Below are positions 26,364-36,019 of a stretch of 64,000 bases of DNA, piece after piece (positions within the stretch are counted from its first letter, which is position 1; every line of letters begins with the position of its first letter). A program made the position numbers and the translations under genes. The stretch covers positions 62,001 through 126,000 of the forward strand of contig JAFWZV010000003.1 of NCBI GenBank assembly GCA_017517305.1. The letters run 5' to 3'. This DNA is from Lachnospiraceae bacterium. Its GTDB lineage: Bacteria > Bacillota > Clostridia > Lachnospirales > Lachnospiraceae. Under the pieces are notes generated by a model. It ran no database searches and had not been told where the DNA came from. It saw only the letters and a list, made by a program, of their open reading frames with translations.

Positions 26364-27062
26364 GCTTGCTGTCCCGGCTTTTCTTGGATAAGCCTTTGGG
26401 GTAGCTTTTACTTTCTTAATAAATACAAAGCTTCTTCCTATATCTGAATCAGGAAGAGTAAGCTTTTCTACCTTTTCTAATTTTCCACCTAATATAGAGA
26501 TTGCTTTTTTCCCTGCCTCTAATTCCTCATCCACAGTGAGAGTTTTATAAGGAATAAAATATCCTCCCTCCTTCACAAATGGAAGAGTGTACTCAGCAAG
26601 AACTGACATATTTGCCACAGCTCTTGAAACCACTAAGTCGTACTTTTCTCTCATATTCTTATTACGACCACCTTCTTCAGCTCTACCATGAATAGCTTCG
26701 CAATCTATAAGTCCAAGCTCATCTATAACACTTTGAAGAAACTTAATTCTCTTATTAAGGGAATCAAATAAAATTACATTTAATGTGGGAAATGCTATCT
26801 TAAGTGGAATTCCTGGAAATCCAGCTCCTGTTCCCACATCTATAACCTTAAGACCTTTATCCTTTATGTCATAGTAACCTGCTAATGCCACACTATCCAT
26901 AAAATGCTTAAGAATAACCTCGTCCCTCTCAGTTATTGCTGTAAGATTCATAACCTTATTTGTCTCTATTAACATGTCATAGTAGGTTTCAAATTGTTGA
27001 AGCTGAGTATCAGAGAGTGGACTTCCAGTCAGCTCCTCAACATACTTACTTAATCTATCCAT
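26349..27062 (-). CDS. rsmG: 16S rRNA (guanine527-N7)-methyltransferase
   Basis: Methylates G527 of 16S rRNA using SAM; loss gives low-level streptomycin resistance in many species. The SAM motif VIDVGTGAGFPGIPLKI, DSLNKRIKFLQ, and the family motif SRAVANMSVLAEYTLPF are present. 237 residues. It begins eight bases after mnmG, the usual gidA-gidB operon. The C-terminal tail (KKVKATPKAYPRKAGTA) is normal for the family. Confidence 0.96.
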   Translation of the reverse strand: MDRLSKYVEELTGSPLSDTQLQQFETYYDMLIETNKVMNLTAITERDEVILKHFMDSVALAGYYDIKDKGLKVIDVGTGAGFPGIPLKIAFPTLNVILFDSLNKRIKFLQSVIDELGLIDCEAIHGRAEEGGRNKNMREKYDLVVSRAVANMSVLAEYTLPFVKEGGYFIPYKTLTVDEELEAGKKAISILGGKLEKVEKLTLPDSDIGRSFVFIKKVKATPKAYPRKAGTASKQPL

Positions 27063-27070
27063 ATTAACTC

Positions 27071-29023
27071 CTATTTATTAGCTGTCAGGTATATCATAAG
27101 CACTGACACATCCGCTGGCGACACTCCTGATATTCTTGATGCCTGACCTAATGATGCAGGTCTTACCTGAGCAAGCTTTTGCCTAGCTTCCTTACGAAGA
27201 TTTGACACATCATCATAGTTAATATCAGCAGGAATTAACTTTTTCTCCATCTTCTTAAAATGCTCCACCTGCTGCTTTTGTCTGGTAATATATCCCTCGT
27301 ATTTAATATCTATGTTTATCTGTTCTATTACCTCTGGTGAAAGAGGACCAACTGTTTCTCTGTCAGGGTCAAGCTCTGCCAAAGCTTCGTAATCAAGCTC
27401 AGGTCTTCTAATAAGCTCTGCCAGAGAGGCAGCAGTCTTAAGAGGTGTTGAATTATGTGTCTCTAAGAATTCCTGAACCTTCTTATTAGCGCCAACCATA
27501 ATCTCAGATACTCTTTCTATCTCTGCATTAATTTGATTTCTCTTAGTACAAAATGCCTTATATCTATCCTCATCTATAAGACCAATTTCGTAACCTATAT
27601 CTGTAAGTCTAAGGTCTGCATTGTCCTGTCTTAAAAGAAGTCTATACTCAGCTCGTGATGTCATCATTCTATATGGCTCGAAGGTTTCCTTAGTAACAAG
27701 ATCATCTATAAGAACTCCTATATAACCCTGTGACCTATCAAGGATAATTGGTTCCTTACCCTGAAGCTTTCTAGCAGCATTAATACCTGCCATAAGTCCC
27801 TGGGCAGCAGCCTCCTCGTAGCCTGAGCTACCATTAAGCTGACCTGCAGAAAAAAGTCCCTCGAAATTCTTAAACTCTAATGATGCATCAAGATTAACTG
27901 CATTGATACAATCATATTCGATAGCATATGCATTTCTAATAATAGTGACATTTTCAAGTCCCGGAACTGTTCTTATCATGGCATACTGCACATCCTCTGG
28001 AAGAGAAGATGACATACCACCCATGTACATCTCATTGGTAAATTCGCCCTCCGGCTCAATAAAAAGCTGATGGCGATTCTTATCCGGAAACTTCATAACC
28101 TTATCCTCAATAGACGGACAATATCTAGGACCTGTACCCTCTATAAATCCTGAGAATAATGGTGAACGATCAATATTATCCTTTATAATCTGATGAGTCT
28201 CCTCATTGGTATAAGTAAGCCAGCAGGATATCTGGTCTCTCTTAATATCTTCTTCAGTATTGGTAAATGAGAATGGAACAATCCTCTCATCACCCTTTTG
28301 TTCCTCCATCTTAGAGAAATCTATGGTCTTCTTATCAAGTCTAGCTGGAGTACCTGTTTTAAATCTTCTAATAAATATTCCTGCATCACTCATAGAGTCA
28401 GATAAACCATTTGCCGCCTGAAGACCATTAGGTCCAGTGTGATTAACCACGTCTCCATAAATACATCTTGCCTTAAGGTAGGTTCCTGTACAAAGGACAA
28501 CTGCCTTGGCAAGGTAGGTTGCACCTGAGAAGGTTTTTACACCTTTGATTATTTTCTTAGTTTCGGAAGTAGTCTGGGAATTATCATCTTTATCATTAGA
28601 TAAATCAACTACAACCTCCTCATAAAGAAGCTCTGTAACCTCAGCCTGTCTTAGAGTAAGATTATCAGTATTCTGAAGGGTAAGTCTCATATGCTTAGTG
28701 TACTCCACCTTATCAGCCTGGGCTCTTAAGGAGTGAACTGCCGGACCCTTAGATACATTTAGCATCTTAGACTGTATATAAGTCTTATCAATATTCTTAC
28801 CCATCTCACCACCTAAGGCGTCAATCTCTCTAACCAGGTGACCCTTGGAGCTACCACCAATATTTGGATTACAAGGCATCAGGGCAACACTGTCCATACT
28901 TATAGTAAATAAAATTGTCTTAAATCCAAGTCTTGCCGCAGCAAGTGCCGCCTCACAGCCAGCATGTCCTGCACCAACAACTACAATATCATATTCTTCT
29001 TGAATATATGAATTAACTGCCAT
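27071..29023 (-). CDS. mnmG: tRNA uridine-5-carboxymethylaminomethyl modification enzyme, FAD subunit
   Basis: Works with MnmE to modify U34 of certain tRNAs. The FAD-binding motif [22 protein letters not shown] is at the start, [23 protein letters not shown] and [14 protein letters not shown] are family signatures, and the C-terminal GidA-associated helical domain contains [19 protein letters not shown]. About 650 residues. The start at 29023 follows gaaaggaac; the frame extends eight codons further without a better site. mnmE lies close by on the other strand, separated by a membrane gene and the CRISPR-like repeats. Confidence 0.96.
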   Translation of the reverse strand: MAVNSYIQEEYDIVVVGAGHAGCEAALAAARLGFKTILFTISMDSVALMPCNPNIGGSSKGHLVREIDALGGEMGKNIDKTYIQSKMLNVSKGPAVHSLRAQADKVEYTKHMRLTLQNTDNLTLRQAEVTELLYEEVVVDLSNDKDDNSQTTSETKKIIKGVKTFSGATYLAKAVVLCTGTYLKARCIYGDVVNHTGPNGLQAANGLSDSMSDAGIFIRRFKTGTPARLDKKTIDFSKMEEQKGDERIVPFSFTNTEEDIKRDQISCWLTYTNEETHQIIKDNIDRSPLFSGFIEGTGPRYCPSIEDKVMKFPDKNRHQLFIEPEGEFTNEMYMGGMSSSLPEDVQYAMIRTVPGLENVTIIRNAYAIEYDCINAVNLDASLEFKNFEGLFSAGQLNGSSGYEEAAAQGLMAGINAARKLQGKEPIILDRSQGYIGVLIDDLVTKETFEPYRMMTSRAEYRLLLRQDNADLRLTDIGYEIGLIDEDRYKAFCTKRNQINAEIERVSEIMVGANKKVQEFLETHNSTPLKTAASLAELIRRPELDYEALAELDPDRETVGPLSPEVIEQINIDIKYEGYITRQKQQVEHFKKMEKKLIPADINYDDVSNLRKEARQKLAQVRPASLGQASRISGVSPADVSVLMIYLTANK

Positions 29024-29209
29024 AGCCTTGTTCCTTTCTAAAATCACTAAACTCTATTTTAACAAATATTTTTATTGTTGCAACCATAAATTATAGCGTG
29101 ATTATCGTATAAATAATATATTCTATACATCAATTTATAATTAATTGATTTTTGTAGTTAGTTAACTTATAATCTAAAAGTAAATGTGGAAAGAGAAAGG
29201 GTACAAATT

Positions 29210-30607
29210 ATGTGGAAATACTGGGATTGGAATGAAATATCAAGAAAATTTGTTAAGCATTATTCAAGATTAATTTTTTTATTCTTGAGTTTATTTTTGA
29301 TATATTCAATAACTACAAAACCTCTCTTCAATGTACTTAATGTATATAATTTCACAAGTAAAAGACCTGAACTGATAGAAGTTTATAGTTCTATTATAAT
29401 TTTTGCCTTGCCACATCTACAGGAAGCTTTTATGTTATCTCTCATTACTGTACCTGTATTAATCATACTTACTTGGATACCAGATACAAAAAACCTTATA
29501 ATTAGTAGTATTCTTTATAATTTTTCCTTGGTGTTATTTGGTTTACTTTCTTTAGCATATATGTGCGGAGTAATATTCATTTTAAAATCAACTTGCTGGG
29601 GATTTCTTTATTTATTTATTGTAATTCTATTAGTTATTACTACATTATTTATTAACCACTTATATTACAAAAAAAATAAAGAAAAATTTGATAATGAACA
29701 TACTAATATTGATAAAAAATTACTTATTTTTGTAATTGTATCCATCTTAGGACTAGAGATTTTTATTGCTTTTCCAAGATTAATGGATTCAAAAAAATCT
29801 TTAAATACTTATTATGAAACAGTTTGTAATAATCTTTACCATGACTCATATCGTCAGTATTTTTCTTTAATTACAGATAAAGAATCTAAATACTATAAAG
29901 ATGTTAGAGATGAATTACAAATCAGTAGTGAATCATATATTCTTCTTCAATTTATTAATTTATATAGTTCAGAGGAATATAATTTTACTCCTGAAGAAAT
30001 CATAGAATGCTATAATGCACTAGAAAATACAGATTTAAAAACAAGCTCTGATTCTTGGAATGGTTTATTGATTCTATTTGATGCAAACAAATCTGCATAT
30101 GAAAATAGCCAACACCTAGAAAAATATAACATGAAATATAGTCTACTTTCAAATGGCTATACAGCAAAACATTCTTTCTATGAAAATGTAATTAGACGAT
30201 TAGTTGAGCTAGGCTATAAAGACTATAATAACCTACAAATAATAGACAAAGCTGTAATAGATGAAGCTTGTTTATATGTTTATAATGCTTTTGAGAGTGG
30301 ATTATATGAACCGATCAAAGAGGTAAATCTAAATATATCTCACAGTGGTGGAGAATATATTATCTCTGCTGATGAAAATAAACAATATTTTGTGTACTTA
30401 TACAATGTTAATAAATATGACGAAAATATAATACACATTCATCTACATCATACCGTTGGCTATTATTTTGATGAAAATACCGTGATAAATATTAAAGGTT
30501 TAGAAAATTACGTAATCTCAGATAAAGAACTAATCTTCCAACCAGAGCATAATCGTCAGCTACCTGATTATGCAGATTTTGACTTTGATATTATATTAAT
30601 GGAATAG
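29210..30607 (+). CDS. Unknown membrane protein, AT-rich
   Basis: 465 residues, not recognised. The first about 205 residues contain five or six transmembrane helices (for example LIFLFLSLFLIYSI and LLIFVIVSILGLEIFIAF); the remaining about 260 residues are hydrophilic and rich in Tyr, Asn and Asp, probably outside the cell. Codons are strongly A/T-ending (AAT, AAA, TTA), more so than the flanking mnmG and mnmE, which hints at later acquisition. The start at 29210 is preceded by gaaaggg; a GTG at 29186 is possible. Confidence 0.75.
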   Translation: MWKYWDWNEISRKFVKHYSRLIFLFLSLFLIYSITTKPLFNVLNVYNFTSKRPELIEVYSSIIIFALPHLQEAFMLSLITVPVLIILTWIPDTKNLIISSILYNFSLVLFGLLSLAYMCGVIFILKSTCWGFLYLFIVILLVITTLFINHLYYKKNKEKFDNEHTNIDKKLLIFVIVSILGLEIFIAFPRLMDSKKSLNTYYETVCNNLYHDSYRQYFSLITDKESKYYKDVRDELQISSESYILLQFINLYSSEEYNFTPEEIIECYNALENTDLKTSSDSWNGLLILFDANKSAYENSQHLEKYNMKYSLLSNGYTAKHSFYENVIRRLVELGYKDYNNLQIIDKAVIDEACLYVYNAFESGLYEPIKEVNLNISHSGGEYIISADENKQYFVYLYNVNKYDENIIHIHLHHTVGYYFDENTVINIKGLENYVISDKELIFQPEHNRQLPDYADFDFDIILME

Positions 30608-30643
30608 CTTATATAAAAGAGCACCTATGTTATGTCCTATTCT

Positions 30644-30693
30644 TACTATAAATTCTATGCATAAATTTTATACATAGAATTTATAGTATTTTT
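30644..30693 (+). terminator. Terminator-like hairpin after the membrane gene
   Basis: A 16-bp perfect stem (30644-30659 with 30673-30688), followed by a T run. The following 30694-30822 is AT-rich and could act as a leader to the repeat array; I see no gene in it. Confidence 0.75.
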
Positions 30694-30822
30694 ATGCATA
30701 GAAATTAATCTTGAATTGTACATTTCCATGGTTTATAATTTGTGTGTTATAATTTATTCATATACTTTTGCCTAGATAAAATGCCCTGTTATCCTTATAA
30801 ATCAAGGGCTCTAGAAGCAAGG

Positions 30823-31001
30823 GTTTTATTAATTGATTCCCCGTTAGGGGACGGATACTGATTAGATATCTCTTCCTCATTAGGTATCTTCTGTTTTATT
30901 AATTGATTCCCCGTTAGGGGACGGATACGTAGCCTGTCTCAACATTCTGAAAGTGTGATATAGTAGTTTTATTAATTGATTCCCCGCCAGGGGACGGAAC
31001 A
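30823..31001 (+). CRISPR. CRISPR-like mini-array, three repeats and two spacers
   Basis: Two identical 36-nt repeats (30823-30858 and 30893-30928) and a third, diverged copy (30966-31001). They begin gttttattaattgattcc, hold a CCCCGTTAGGGG hairpin and end acggatac. Spacers are 34 nt (30859-30892) and 37 nt (30929-30965) and unrelated. The repeat end ggggacggatac resembles the ggggacggaaac ends seen in some type I-D/III repeats. The decayed last repeat and the AT-rich upstream DNA suggest the array reads left to right. No cas gene is in this window, so it is an orphan or remnant array. Confidence 0.75.
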
Positions 31002-31003
31002 AA

Positions 31004-31032
31004 AAACCACTCTGAAATATTCAGAGTGGTTT
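31004..31032 (+). promoter_or_regulatory. Hairpin between the repeat array and mnmE
   Basis: AAACCACTCTGAA (31004-31016) pairs perfectly with 31020-31032 around a three-base loop, three bases after the last repeat and 11 before the mnmE ribosome site (aaaggag). It could end array transcripts or control mnmE. Confidence 0.6.
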
Positions 31033-31050
31033 GTATATAAAGGAGATTTT

Positions 31051-32424
31051 ATGAAAGACACAATCGCAGCCATTGCCACAGGTATGGGCAATTCTGGCAT
31101 TGGAATAATTAGAATAAGTGGTGATGAAGCTTTATCCATAGCAAATAAAATCTTCATCCCAAAGAATAAAAATAAATCCATAGCTTCAATGGAAACCTAC
31201 ACCGCAGCCTATGGTGTTATAAGCTACGAAGGAGAAATCTACGACGAAGCCATTGCTCTTGTTATGAATGCTCCTAGCACCTACACTGCTGAGGATGTGG
31301 TGGAGCTTGACTGTCATGGTGGAATAACTGTGTTAAAAAGAATATTTGATTTGGTTATAAGACTTGGTGCTAGACCAGCTGAACCGGGAGAATTTACTAA
31401 GAGAGCATTTCTTAATGGACGTATAGATATGTCACAGGCTGAATCTGTTATGGACTTAATTCATGCCAAGAATGATATGGCGGCAAAATCCTCACTTAAG
31501 CAGCTTTCAGGAGAGTTAACTAAGCTGATTAAGGATATGAGAGAAAAGCTTCTCTACAATATAGCTTACATTGAATCAGCTCTTGATGACCCTGAAAACT
31601 ACTCCTTAGATGAATTTCCACAACAGCTAGAAGGGGTTGTGGATAACATGTTGATAACTGTGGAAAAGCTAATAAAATCAAGTTCTGACGGACGTCTCAT
31701 AAAAGAGGGTATAAGAACCGCCATAGTAGGTCGTCCAAATGCTGGAAAATCCTCTGTACTAAACATGCTTTTAGGGGAGGAAAGAGCCATAGTTACAGAC
31801 ATAGAGGGTACCACTAGAGATACCCTTGAAGAATATATCAATATAGATGGAATTACACTAAATATAGTAGATACGGCTGGAATCCGTACTACATCTGATA
31901 CTGTAGAGAAAATCGGTGTGGACAAGGCAATAGCCTCTATTGACGATGCTGACCTTATCCTATATATAGTTGATGGAACCACCACTTTAGATGAAAACGA
32001 TTTCAAAATAATGGATAAAATAAAGGACAAAAAATCCATAACTTTAATCAATAAAAATGACTTAGAAACCATTGTGGATAAAGTGTTGATAACTAACACT
32101 ATAAACACAAAAATCCTTGAAATATCAGCAAAAGAGGGCACTGGCAAGAACAATCTACACACCCTCCTAAAAGAAATGTTTTTCAACAACGAGTTAAACT
32201 ATAACGATGAAATATACATCACAAACCAAAGGCATAAATCCTTGCTCTATGAAGCAAAAGAAAGCCTAAACAAAGTACTTGAAAGCATTAAGCTTTGTAT
32301 GGGAGAGGACTTCCTTACTATCGACCTAATGGCAGCCTACGCTTCCCTTGGAAAAATCATCGGTGAGGAACTAGAAGACGACCTAGTAAACAAAATCTTT
32401 GCTGAATTCTGCATGGGCAAATAA
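31051..32424 (+). CDS. mnmE: tRNA modification GTPase
   Basis: GTPase partner of MnmG in U34 modification. An N-terminal tetrahydrofolate-binding domain (DTIAAIATGMGNSGIGIIRISG), a helical domain, and an inserted G domain with GRPNAGKSSVLN (G1), DIEGTTRD (G2), DTAG (G3) and NKND (G4). It ends with FCMGK, the conserved Cys-containing tail needed for function. 458 residues. The start at 31051 follows aaaggag; the open frame upstream runs through the CRISPR-like repeat and is not coding. Confidence 0.97.
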   Translation: MKDTIAAIATGMGNSGIGIIRISGDEALSIANKIFIPKNKNKSIASMETYTAAYGVISYEGEIYDEAIALVMNAPSTYTAEDVVELDCHGGITVLKRIFDLVIRLGARPAEPGEFTKRAFLNGRIDMSQAESVMDLIHAKNDMAAKSSLKQLSGELTKLIKDMREKLLYNIAYIESALDDPENYSLDEFPQQLEGVVDNMLITVEKLIKSSSDGRLIKEGIRTAIVGRPNAGKSSVLNMLLGEERAIVTDIEGTTRDTLEEYINIDGITLNIVDTAGIRTTSDTVEKIGVDKAIASIDDADLILYIVDGTTTLDENDFKIMDKIKDKKSITLINKNDLETIVDKVLITNTINTKILEISAKEGTGKNNLHTLLKEMFFNNELNYNDEIYITNQRHKSLLYEAKESLNKVLESIKLCMGEDFLTIDLMAAYASLGKIIGEELEDDLVNKIFAEFCMGK

Positions 32425-32439
32425 ATCTATTTTTTAATC

Positions 32440-32478
32440 AATTAAAATTAGAGGTCATATTTGACCTCTTTTTAATTT
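32440..32478 (+). terminator. Terminator after mnmE
   Basis: AGAGGTCA (32450-32457) pairs with TGACCTCT (32462-32469), extended by AATTAAAA/TTTTTAATT. The stretch 32479-32610 beyond it shows no feature that I can support. Confidence 0.75.
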
Positions 32479-32610
32479 GTCAACCCCAAATACCTACTAT
32501 TTTCAACATTTTTATATAGTATTTTCAACATTTCACATTTGTCAAGTGCAATTCCTGCCTCTATCTTGCATCTCGTGCCACAAGGTCTATTGTATACTCT
32601 TAAGAATAAA

Positions 32611-32862
32611 TATGGCCGCAGGCCATAGCAAAAGAAAGTCCCGGTACAAATTATGTGCCAGGACTTTCTTCATACACAGCTCAAAAAATGTGCCATTAAA
32701 TTATATTCCCACCGCGACAGGGTTCAGCGGAGCTGACCGTTTTAAGTGTCAGCGAAGCTGAATCCCTAGGCAGGTGGGCCATTAAATTAGATTGCACATT
32801 TTTTTGAGCGTCCTAGAAAAGAAAACCGGCACATAATTTTATGTACCGGTTGACTTTCTTTT
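32611..32862. repeat. Composite palindromic element (MITE-like or structured RNA)
   Basis: Four folds in order: TATGGCC/GGCCATA (32611-32627); AAGAAAGTCC/GGACTTTCTT with inner GGTACA/TGTGCC (32632-32670); a large stem from 32679 to 32809 with GCTCAAAAAATGTGC against GCACATTTTTTTGAGC, CCCACC against GGTGGG and a GGGTTCAGC.../...GCTGAATCCC core (32720-32766); and AACCGGCACATA/TATGTACCGGTT (32825 on). The second and last hairpins are near inverted copies of each other with aaagaaagtc/gactttctt at the outer ends, so the whole behaves as an inverted repeat of about 230 bp. No coding sequence inside. Confidence 0.7.
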
Positions 32863-32868
32863 ACTCGC

Positions 32869-33495
32869 CTAATTCTTCTTAAGATATACAACAACCTTAC
32901 GATATGGCTCCTCGCCCTCACTTCTAGTTGCTACATACTTATCATTCTGAAGAGATGAATGAATAATTCTTCTCTCATATGGATTCATTGGCTCTAATGT
33001 AAATGATCTTCTTGTTCTCTTAACCTTGAAAGCAATATTTCTTGCAAGATTCTCAAGAGTATCCTTTCTTCTCTGACGATAGTTCTCAGTATCAAGCTTA
33101 ACTCTTATATAAGACTCGCTCTTCTTATTAACAAATAAGCTGATAAGATACTGAAGAGCATCTAAGGTCTGTCCACGCTTACCAATTAAGATTCCCATAT
33201 CAGGACCAGCAACGTCAATATTCATAACACCCTCATCCTTATCGTAATCTATAGTAACCTTAGACTCGACCTCCATAGCCTTGAAAAGATTATCAAGATA
33301 AGTCTGAATTTCATCAAGGAAGGAATCCTTCTTCTTAGCCTTAATTACTGCAGGCTTAGCTCCAATTCCAAGGAAACCTGATGAACCCTTCTCAACAACC
33401 TCATAATCTAATTCACTACTAGCTACTCCTAACTCCATAGAAGCATTTGTAAGAGCCTCTTCAACTGTCTTAGCTTTGAACTCTTTAAATTCCAC
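32869..33495 (-). CDS. jag: RNA-binding protein Jag (KhpB)
   Basis: An RNA-binding protein with an N-terminal Jag domain (EFKAKTVEEALTNASMELG ... GFLGIGAKPA), a KH domain (IGKRGQTLDALQYL) and an R3H domain at the C-terminus (PMNPYERRIIHSSLQ). Linked to cell division and membrane protein biogenesis in Gram-positives. 208 residues. Its start overlaps the yidC stop by one base, so translation is coupled. Confidence 0.95.
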   Translation of the reverse strand: MEFKEFKAKTVEEALTNASMELGVASSELDYEVVEKGSSGFLGIGAKPAVIKAKKKDSFLDEIQTYLDNLFKAMEVESKVTIDYDKDEGVMNIDVAGPDMGILIGKRGQTLDALQYLISLFVNKKSESYIRVKLDTENYRQRRKDTLENLARNIAFKVKRTRRSFTLEPMNPYERRIIHSSLQNDKYVATRSEGEEPYRKVVVYLKKN

Positions 33496-34757
33496 TAGTT
33501 CTTTCCTCCGTTATTATCGTTAAACTTTTGAAGAGCATTTGCCTTAGCAGCAAGACTACCCTCTCTATATTTAACATTTCCACTACTCTGTGTCTTCATA
33601 GTTGAAGAATTATAATTCTTCAATCTAGAATTAGTAATATTTGATTTTGGTGCAGTGCTTTCCTGTGGTTGCTGACCATAAGCTGCTTCTGCCATCTTCT
33701 CTGCAAAGGTCTTCTTACCTGAAGCCTTACGCTTCTCAATCTTCTTAGCTGCCTTTTCCTTACACTTCTCAACAATCTTATCCATATCTGCATGATTGAA
33801 ATATGCATGAATAGATTTAGAAGTAATAAAGCTAAGCAATGAACCTGTTGCCCAGTATAAACCTACACCGGTTGGAACATTTACAGTTACGAAGAAGGAC
33901 ATAAGTGGGAAAACCTTCATCATAGTCTTCATAGACTTCATAGTAGCATCTGCCTGTGGATCTCCTGAGCTTTGCATTGGTGTTGCATTCAAACTCAAAT
34001 ACTGGAAAACCAAAGACAAGATAGGAATAATAAATGCAGCAGTTAATGCAAATCCTGGTGCAGTAGCTAGGTTAATACCACCTATAAAGCTGTACACATC
34101 TGAAATTTGATCCATATTTGCATTAATAGCATCTACTACAGCACCCTTGCCACCTAATAATTCCTTATATGCATCCCAGGAATTATTATCAAACTTTGCA
34201 AGTACATCAATAATAGTATTTGTATTACTATTATTCATCTTAATAATATTTAAGTTAGACACTGTCTCCTTGTACTCACTAAGCTTTTCAAAAGCATTGC
34301 TATCATTCTTAATTGCATCTGCTATAGGTAAATATAAATCCTTTACCTTATTAACATATGCAGGTATGTTCTGAATAACATTATAGAGTGCAAAAAAGAT
34401 TGGCATCTGGATAATTGATGTAAGACAACCTGCTGTCAAATTAACACCATATTTTTCCTGAACTTCTCTAACCTCAGCCTGCTGCTTAAGCATAGACTCC
34501 TGATCTTTTTTGTTTCTATATTTTTTGTTAATTTTATTAATCTCAGGTTGAATATAACTATTAACCTTTGATGATCTTGTCTGCTTGAACATAGATGGAA
34601 GCAGACACATACGAACCGCAATAGTAAATATGATGATTGAAGCACCAATACTTACTATTCCTAAATTGCTGGATAATTCATAGATTCCATTAAGCAATAA
34701 TCCAAGTAGCTTGGATATTGGTCCCATGATTAATCCATCCGCTTGAGTTAAAAACAT
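33495..34757 (-). CDS. yidC: Membrane protein insertase YidC/Oxa1/SpoIIIJ
   Basis: Inserts and folds membrane proteins. About five transmembrane helices; the conserved central region is present (IRMCLLPSMFKQTRSSKV with the essential Arg, and GCLTSIIQMPIFFALYNVI). 420 residues, longer than Bacillus SpoIIIJ, with an extracytoplasmic insert (about 160-220) and a Lys/Ser-rich cytoplasmic tail. No lipobox is evident. The start follows ggaggaaaaaa. Confidence 0.95.
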   Translation of the reverse strand: MFLTQADGLIMGPISKLLGLLLNGIYELSSNLGIVSIGASIIIFTIAVRMCLLPSMFKQTRSSKVNSYIQPEINKINKKYRNKKDQESMLKQQAEVREVQEKYGVNLTAGCLTSIIQMPIFFALYNVIQNIPAYVNKVKDLYLPIADAIKNDSNAFEKLSEYKETVSNLNIIKMNNSNTNTIIDVLAKFDNNSWDAYKELLGGKGAVVDAINANMDQISDVYSFIGGINLATAPGFALTAAFIIPILSLVFQYLSLNATPMQSSGDPQADATMKSMKTMMKVFPLMSFFVTVNVPTGVGLYWATGSLLSFITSKSIHAYFNHADMDKIVEKCKEKAAKKIEKRKASGKKTFAEKMAEAAYGQQPQESTAPKSNITNSRLKNYNSSTMKTQSSGNVKYREGSLAAKANALQKFNDNNGGKN

Positions 34758-34774
34758 TTTTTTCCTCCAAAAAT

Positions 34775-34987
34775 TTAGGGTACAGGATCATAACCACCCT
34801 TGGAAAATGGATTACATCTTAGTATTCTCCACACTGTAAGAGCAGTACCCTTAAAAAAACCATATTTTTCATAGGCCTCTAAGGCATACTGAGAACAGGT
34901 AGGATAAAACTTACACACACCATGTCCCTTAAGAGGTGAAAGATATTTTCTATAAAACTTAATTAAACTAATACAAATCTTTTTCAT
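34775..34987 (-). CDS. yidD: Membrane protein insertion efficiency factor YidD
   Basis: A small 70-residue protein that assists YidC. The family signature [19 protein letters not shown] and the ending [16 protein letters not shown] are complete. It lies between rnpA and yidC in the usual order, 12 and 17 bases away. Confidence 0.96.
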   Translation of the reverse strand: MKKICISLIKFYRKYLSPLKGHGVCKFYPTCSQYALEAYEKYGFFKGTALTVWRILRCNPFSKGGYDPVP

Positions 34988-34999
34988 ACGAAATTAATC

Positions 35000-35341
35000 C
35001 TAATTATCTATGAGTATATGATGTAGCTTAGCTAAATGTAAAAACGCACTTTCAATCTCCTGATAGGATTTATCCTTTGCATTAACCCTAGCAACTATAA
35101 CCATATCATAACCTGTCTTTAACTTGTCCTTGTTAAGTCTATAGCTTTCTCTAATAAGTCTTGTTATACGATGCCTGACCACGCTATTACCAACTTTTTT
35201 ACTAACAGAGATTCCAATTCTACTGCAACCTAAGTTGTTGGCACTTAAGTACATCACTAAATATTTATTGGCAAACGATTCTTTTTGGTTATACACCTTG
35301 CCGAACTCTCTGTTATTTTTAAGTGTAACAATGTTTCTCAT
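35000..35341 (-). CDS. rnpA: Ribonuclease P protein component
   Basis: Protein subunit of RNase P, which matures tRNA 5' ends. The RNR signature VSKKVGNSVVRHRITRLIRE is present, and the start MRNIVTLKNNREF is typical. The start at 35341 is favoured by ggag just upstream; a GTG four codons earlier is possible. About 113 residues. Part of the rpmH-rnpA-yidD-yidC-jag operon. Confidence 0.96.
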   Translation of the reverse strand: MRNIVTLKNNREFGKVYNQKESFANKYLVMYLSANNLGCSRIGISVSKKVGNSVVRHRITRLIRESYRLNKDKLKTGYDMVIVARVNAKDKSYQEIESAFLHLAKLHHILIDN

Positions 35342-35408
35342 ACTATTCTCCACTTAAACCCTTGCTTTCCGTCACTGGGAAAACAAAAGGTCACAACCTA
35401 GATGTGAC

Positions 35409-35543
35409 CTACGCTGATAATCTCTTTCTACCCTTAGCTCTTCTAGCAGCTAAAACCTTTCTGCCGTTTGCAGTGCTCATTCTCTTTCTGAAACCATGAA
35501 CCTTAGATCTCTGTCTCTTCTTTGGCTGGAATGTCATCTTCAT
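35409..35543 (-). CDS. rpmH: Ribosomal protein L34
   Basis: A 44-residue basic protein of the large ribosomal subunit, starting [18 protein letters not shown] and ending KRLSA, a complete match to L34. The ribosome site aaaggagg is nine bases upstream. First gene of the operon, divergent from dnaA across the origin. Confidence 0.97.
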   Translation of the reverse strand: MKMTFQPKKRQRSKVHGFRKRMSTANGRKVLAARRAKGRKRLSA

Positions 35544-35668
35544 AATAGGTATCCTCCTTTGCTAAATATTAATGTACTTCGAAATATACAATATCAAAGC
35601 ACACCAGCACACATTATATTTAAAAAAACCTTATAAGTCAAGCCATTTATGGCTATTTTTAGGCTTAG

Positions 35669-35772
35669 TTATCCACATTTTTTAGCAATTTACCATAATG
35701 AATTAACATAATGTTATCCACAAAATGTTATTAACTTGTGGATAAGTGGTGTTTTTCATGTTGTTATCCACA
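35669..35772. other. oriC candidate: four DnaA boxes
   Basis: Four perfect boxes: TTATCCACA at 35669-35677, 35714-35722 and 35764-35772, and the inverse at 35737-35745. The next 180 bases (35780-35960) are extremely AT-rich and suit an unwinding element. The rpmH-dnaA position is the standard Firmicute origin. The dnaA-dnaN gap (37391-37677) has only one near box (TTATCCATA near 37484). Confidence 0.88.
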
Positions 35773-35940
35773 TAAAATTAGCTTATTTACTTGGTTTTTG
35801 TCGATTTTGTAAAATGTTAATAAATTAATATTTACTTTACATAAAATTTTTATTTTTTTGCCTTATTTTTTCAAGGCTTTTTATCTTCAAAAATCCTCTT
35901 TCTTCTATATTAAATAGGTACATAATTTATCCTAATCTTC

Positions 35941-35969
35941 TTGTAAAAAAATCAAATTTATAGTATTAT
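35941..35969 (+). promoter_or_regulatory. dnaA promoter
   Basis: TTGTAA at 35941-35946, 17 bases, TATTAT at 35964-35969; dnaA starts 51 bases later. Confidence 0.65.
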
Positions 35970-36019
35970 ATCAGTTAGGTATGCTCTTGTATTTTTAGGG
36001 GCGATTTGGAGGCATTAAA

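Noticed and set aside
32477-32761. 94-residue open frame between mnmE and jag
   Set aside because: It lies mostly in the palindromic element and has no ribosome site.
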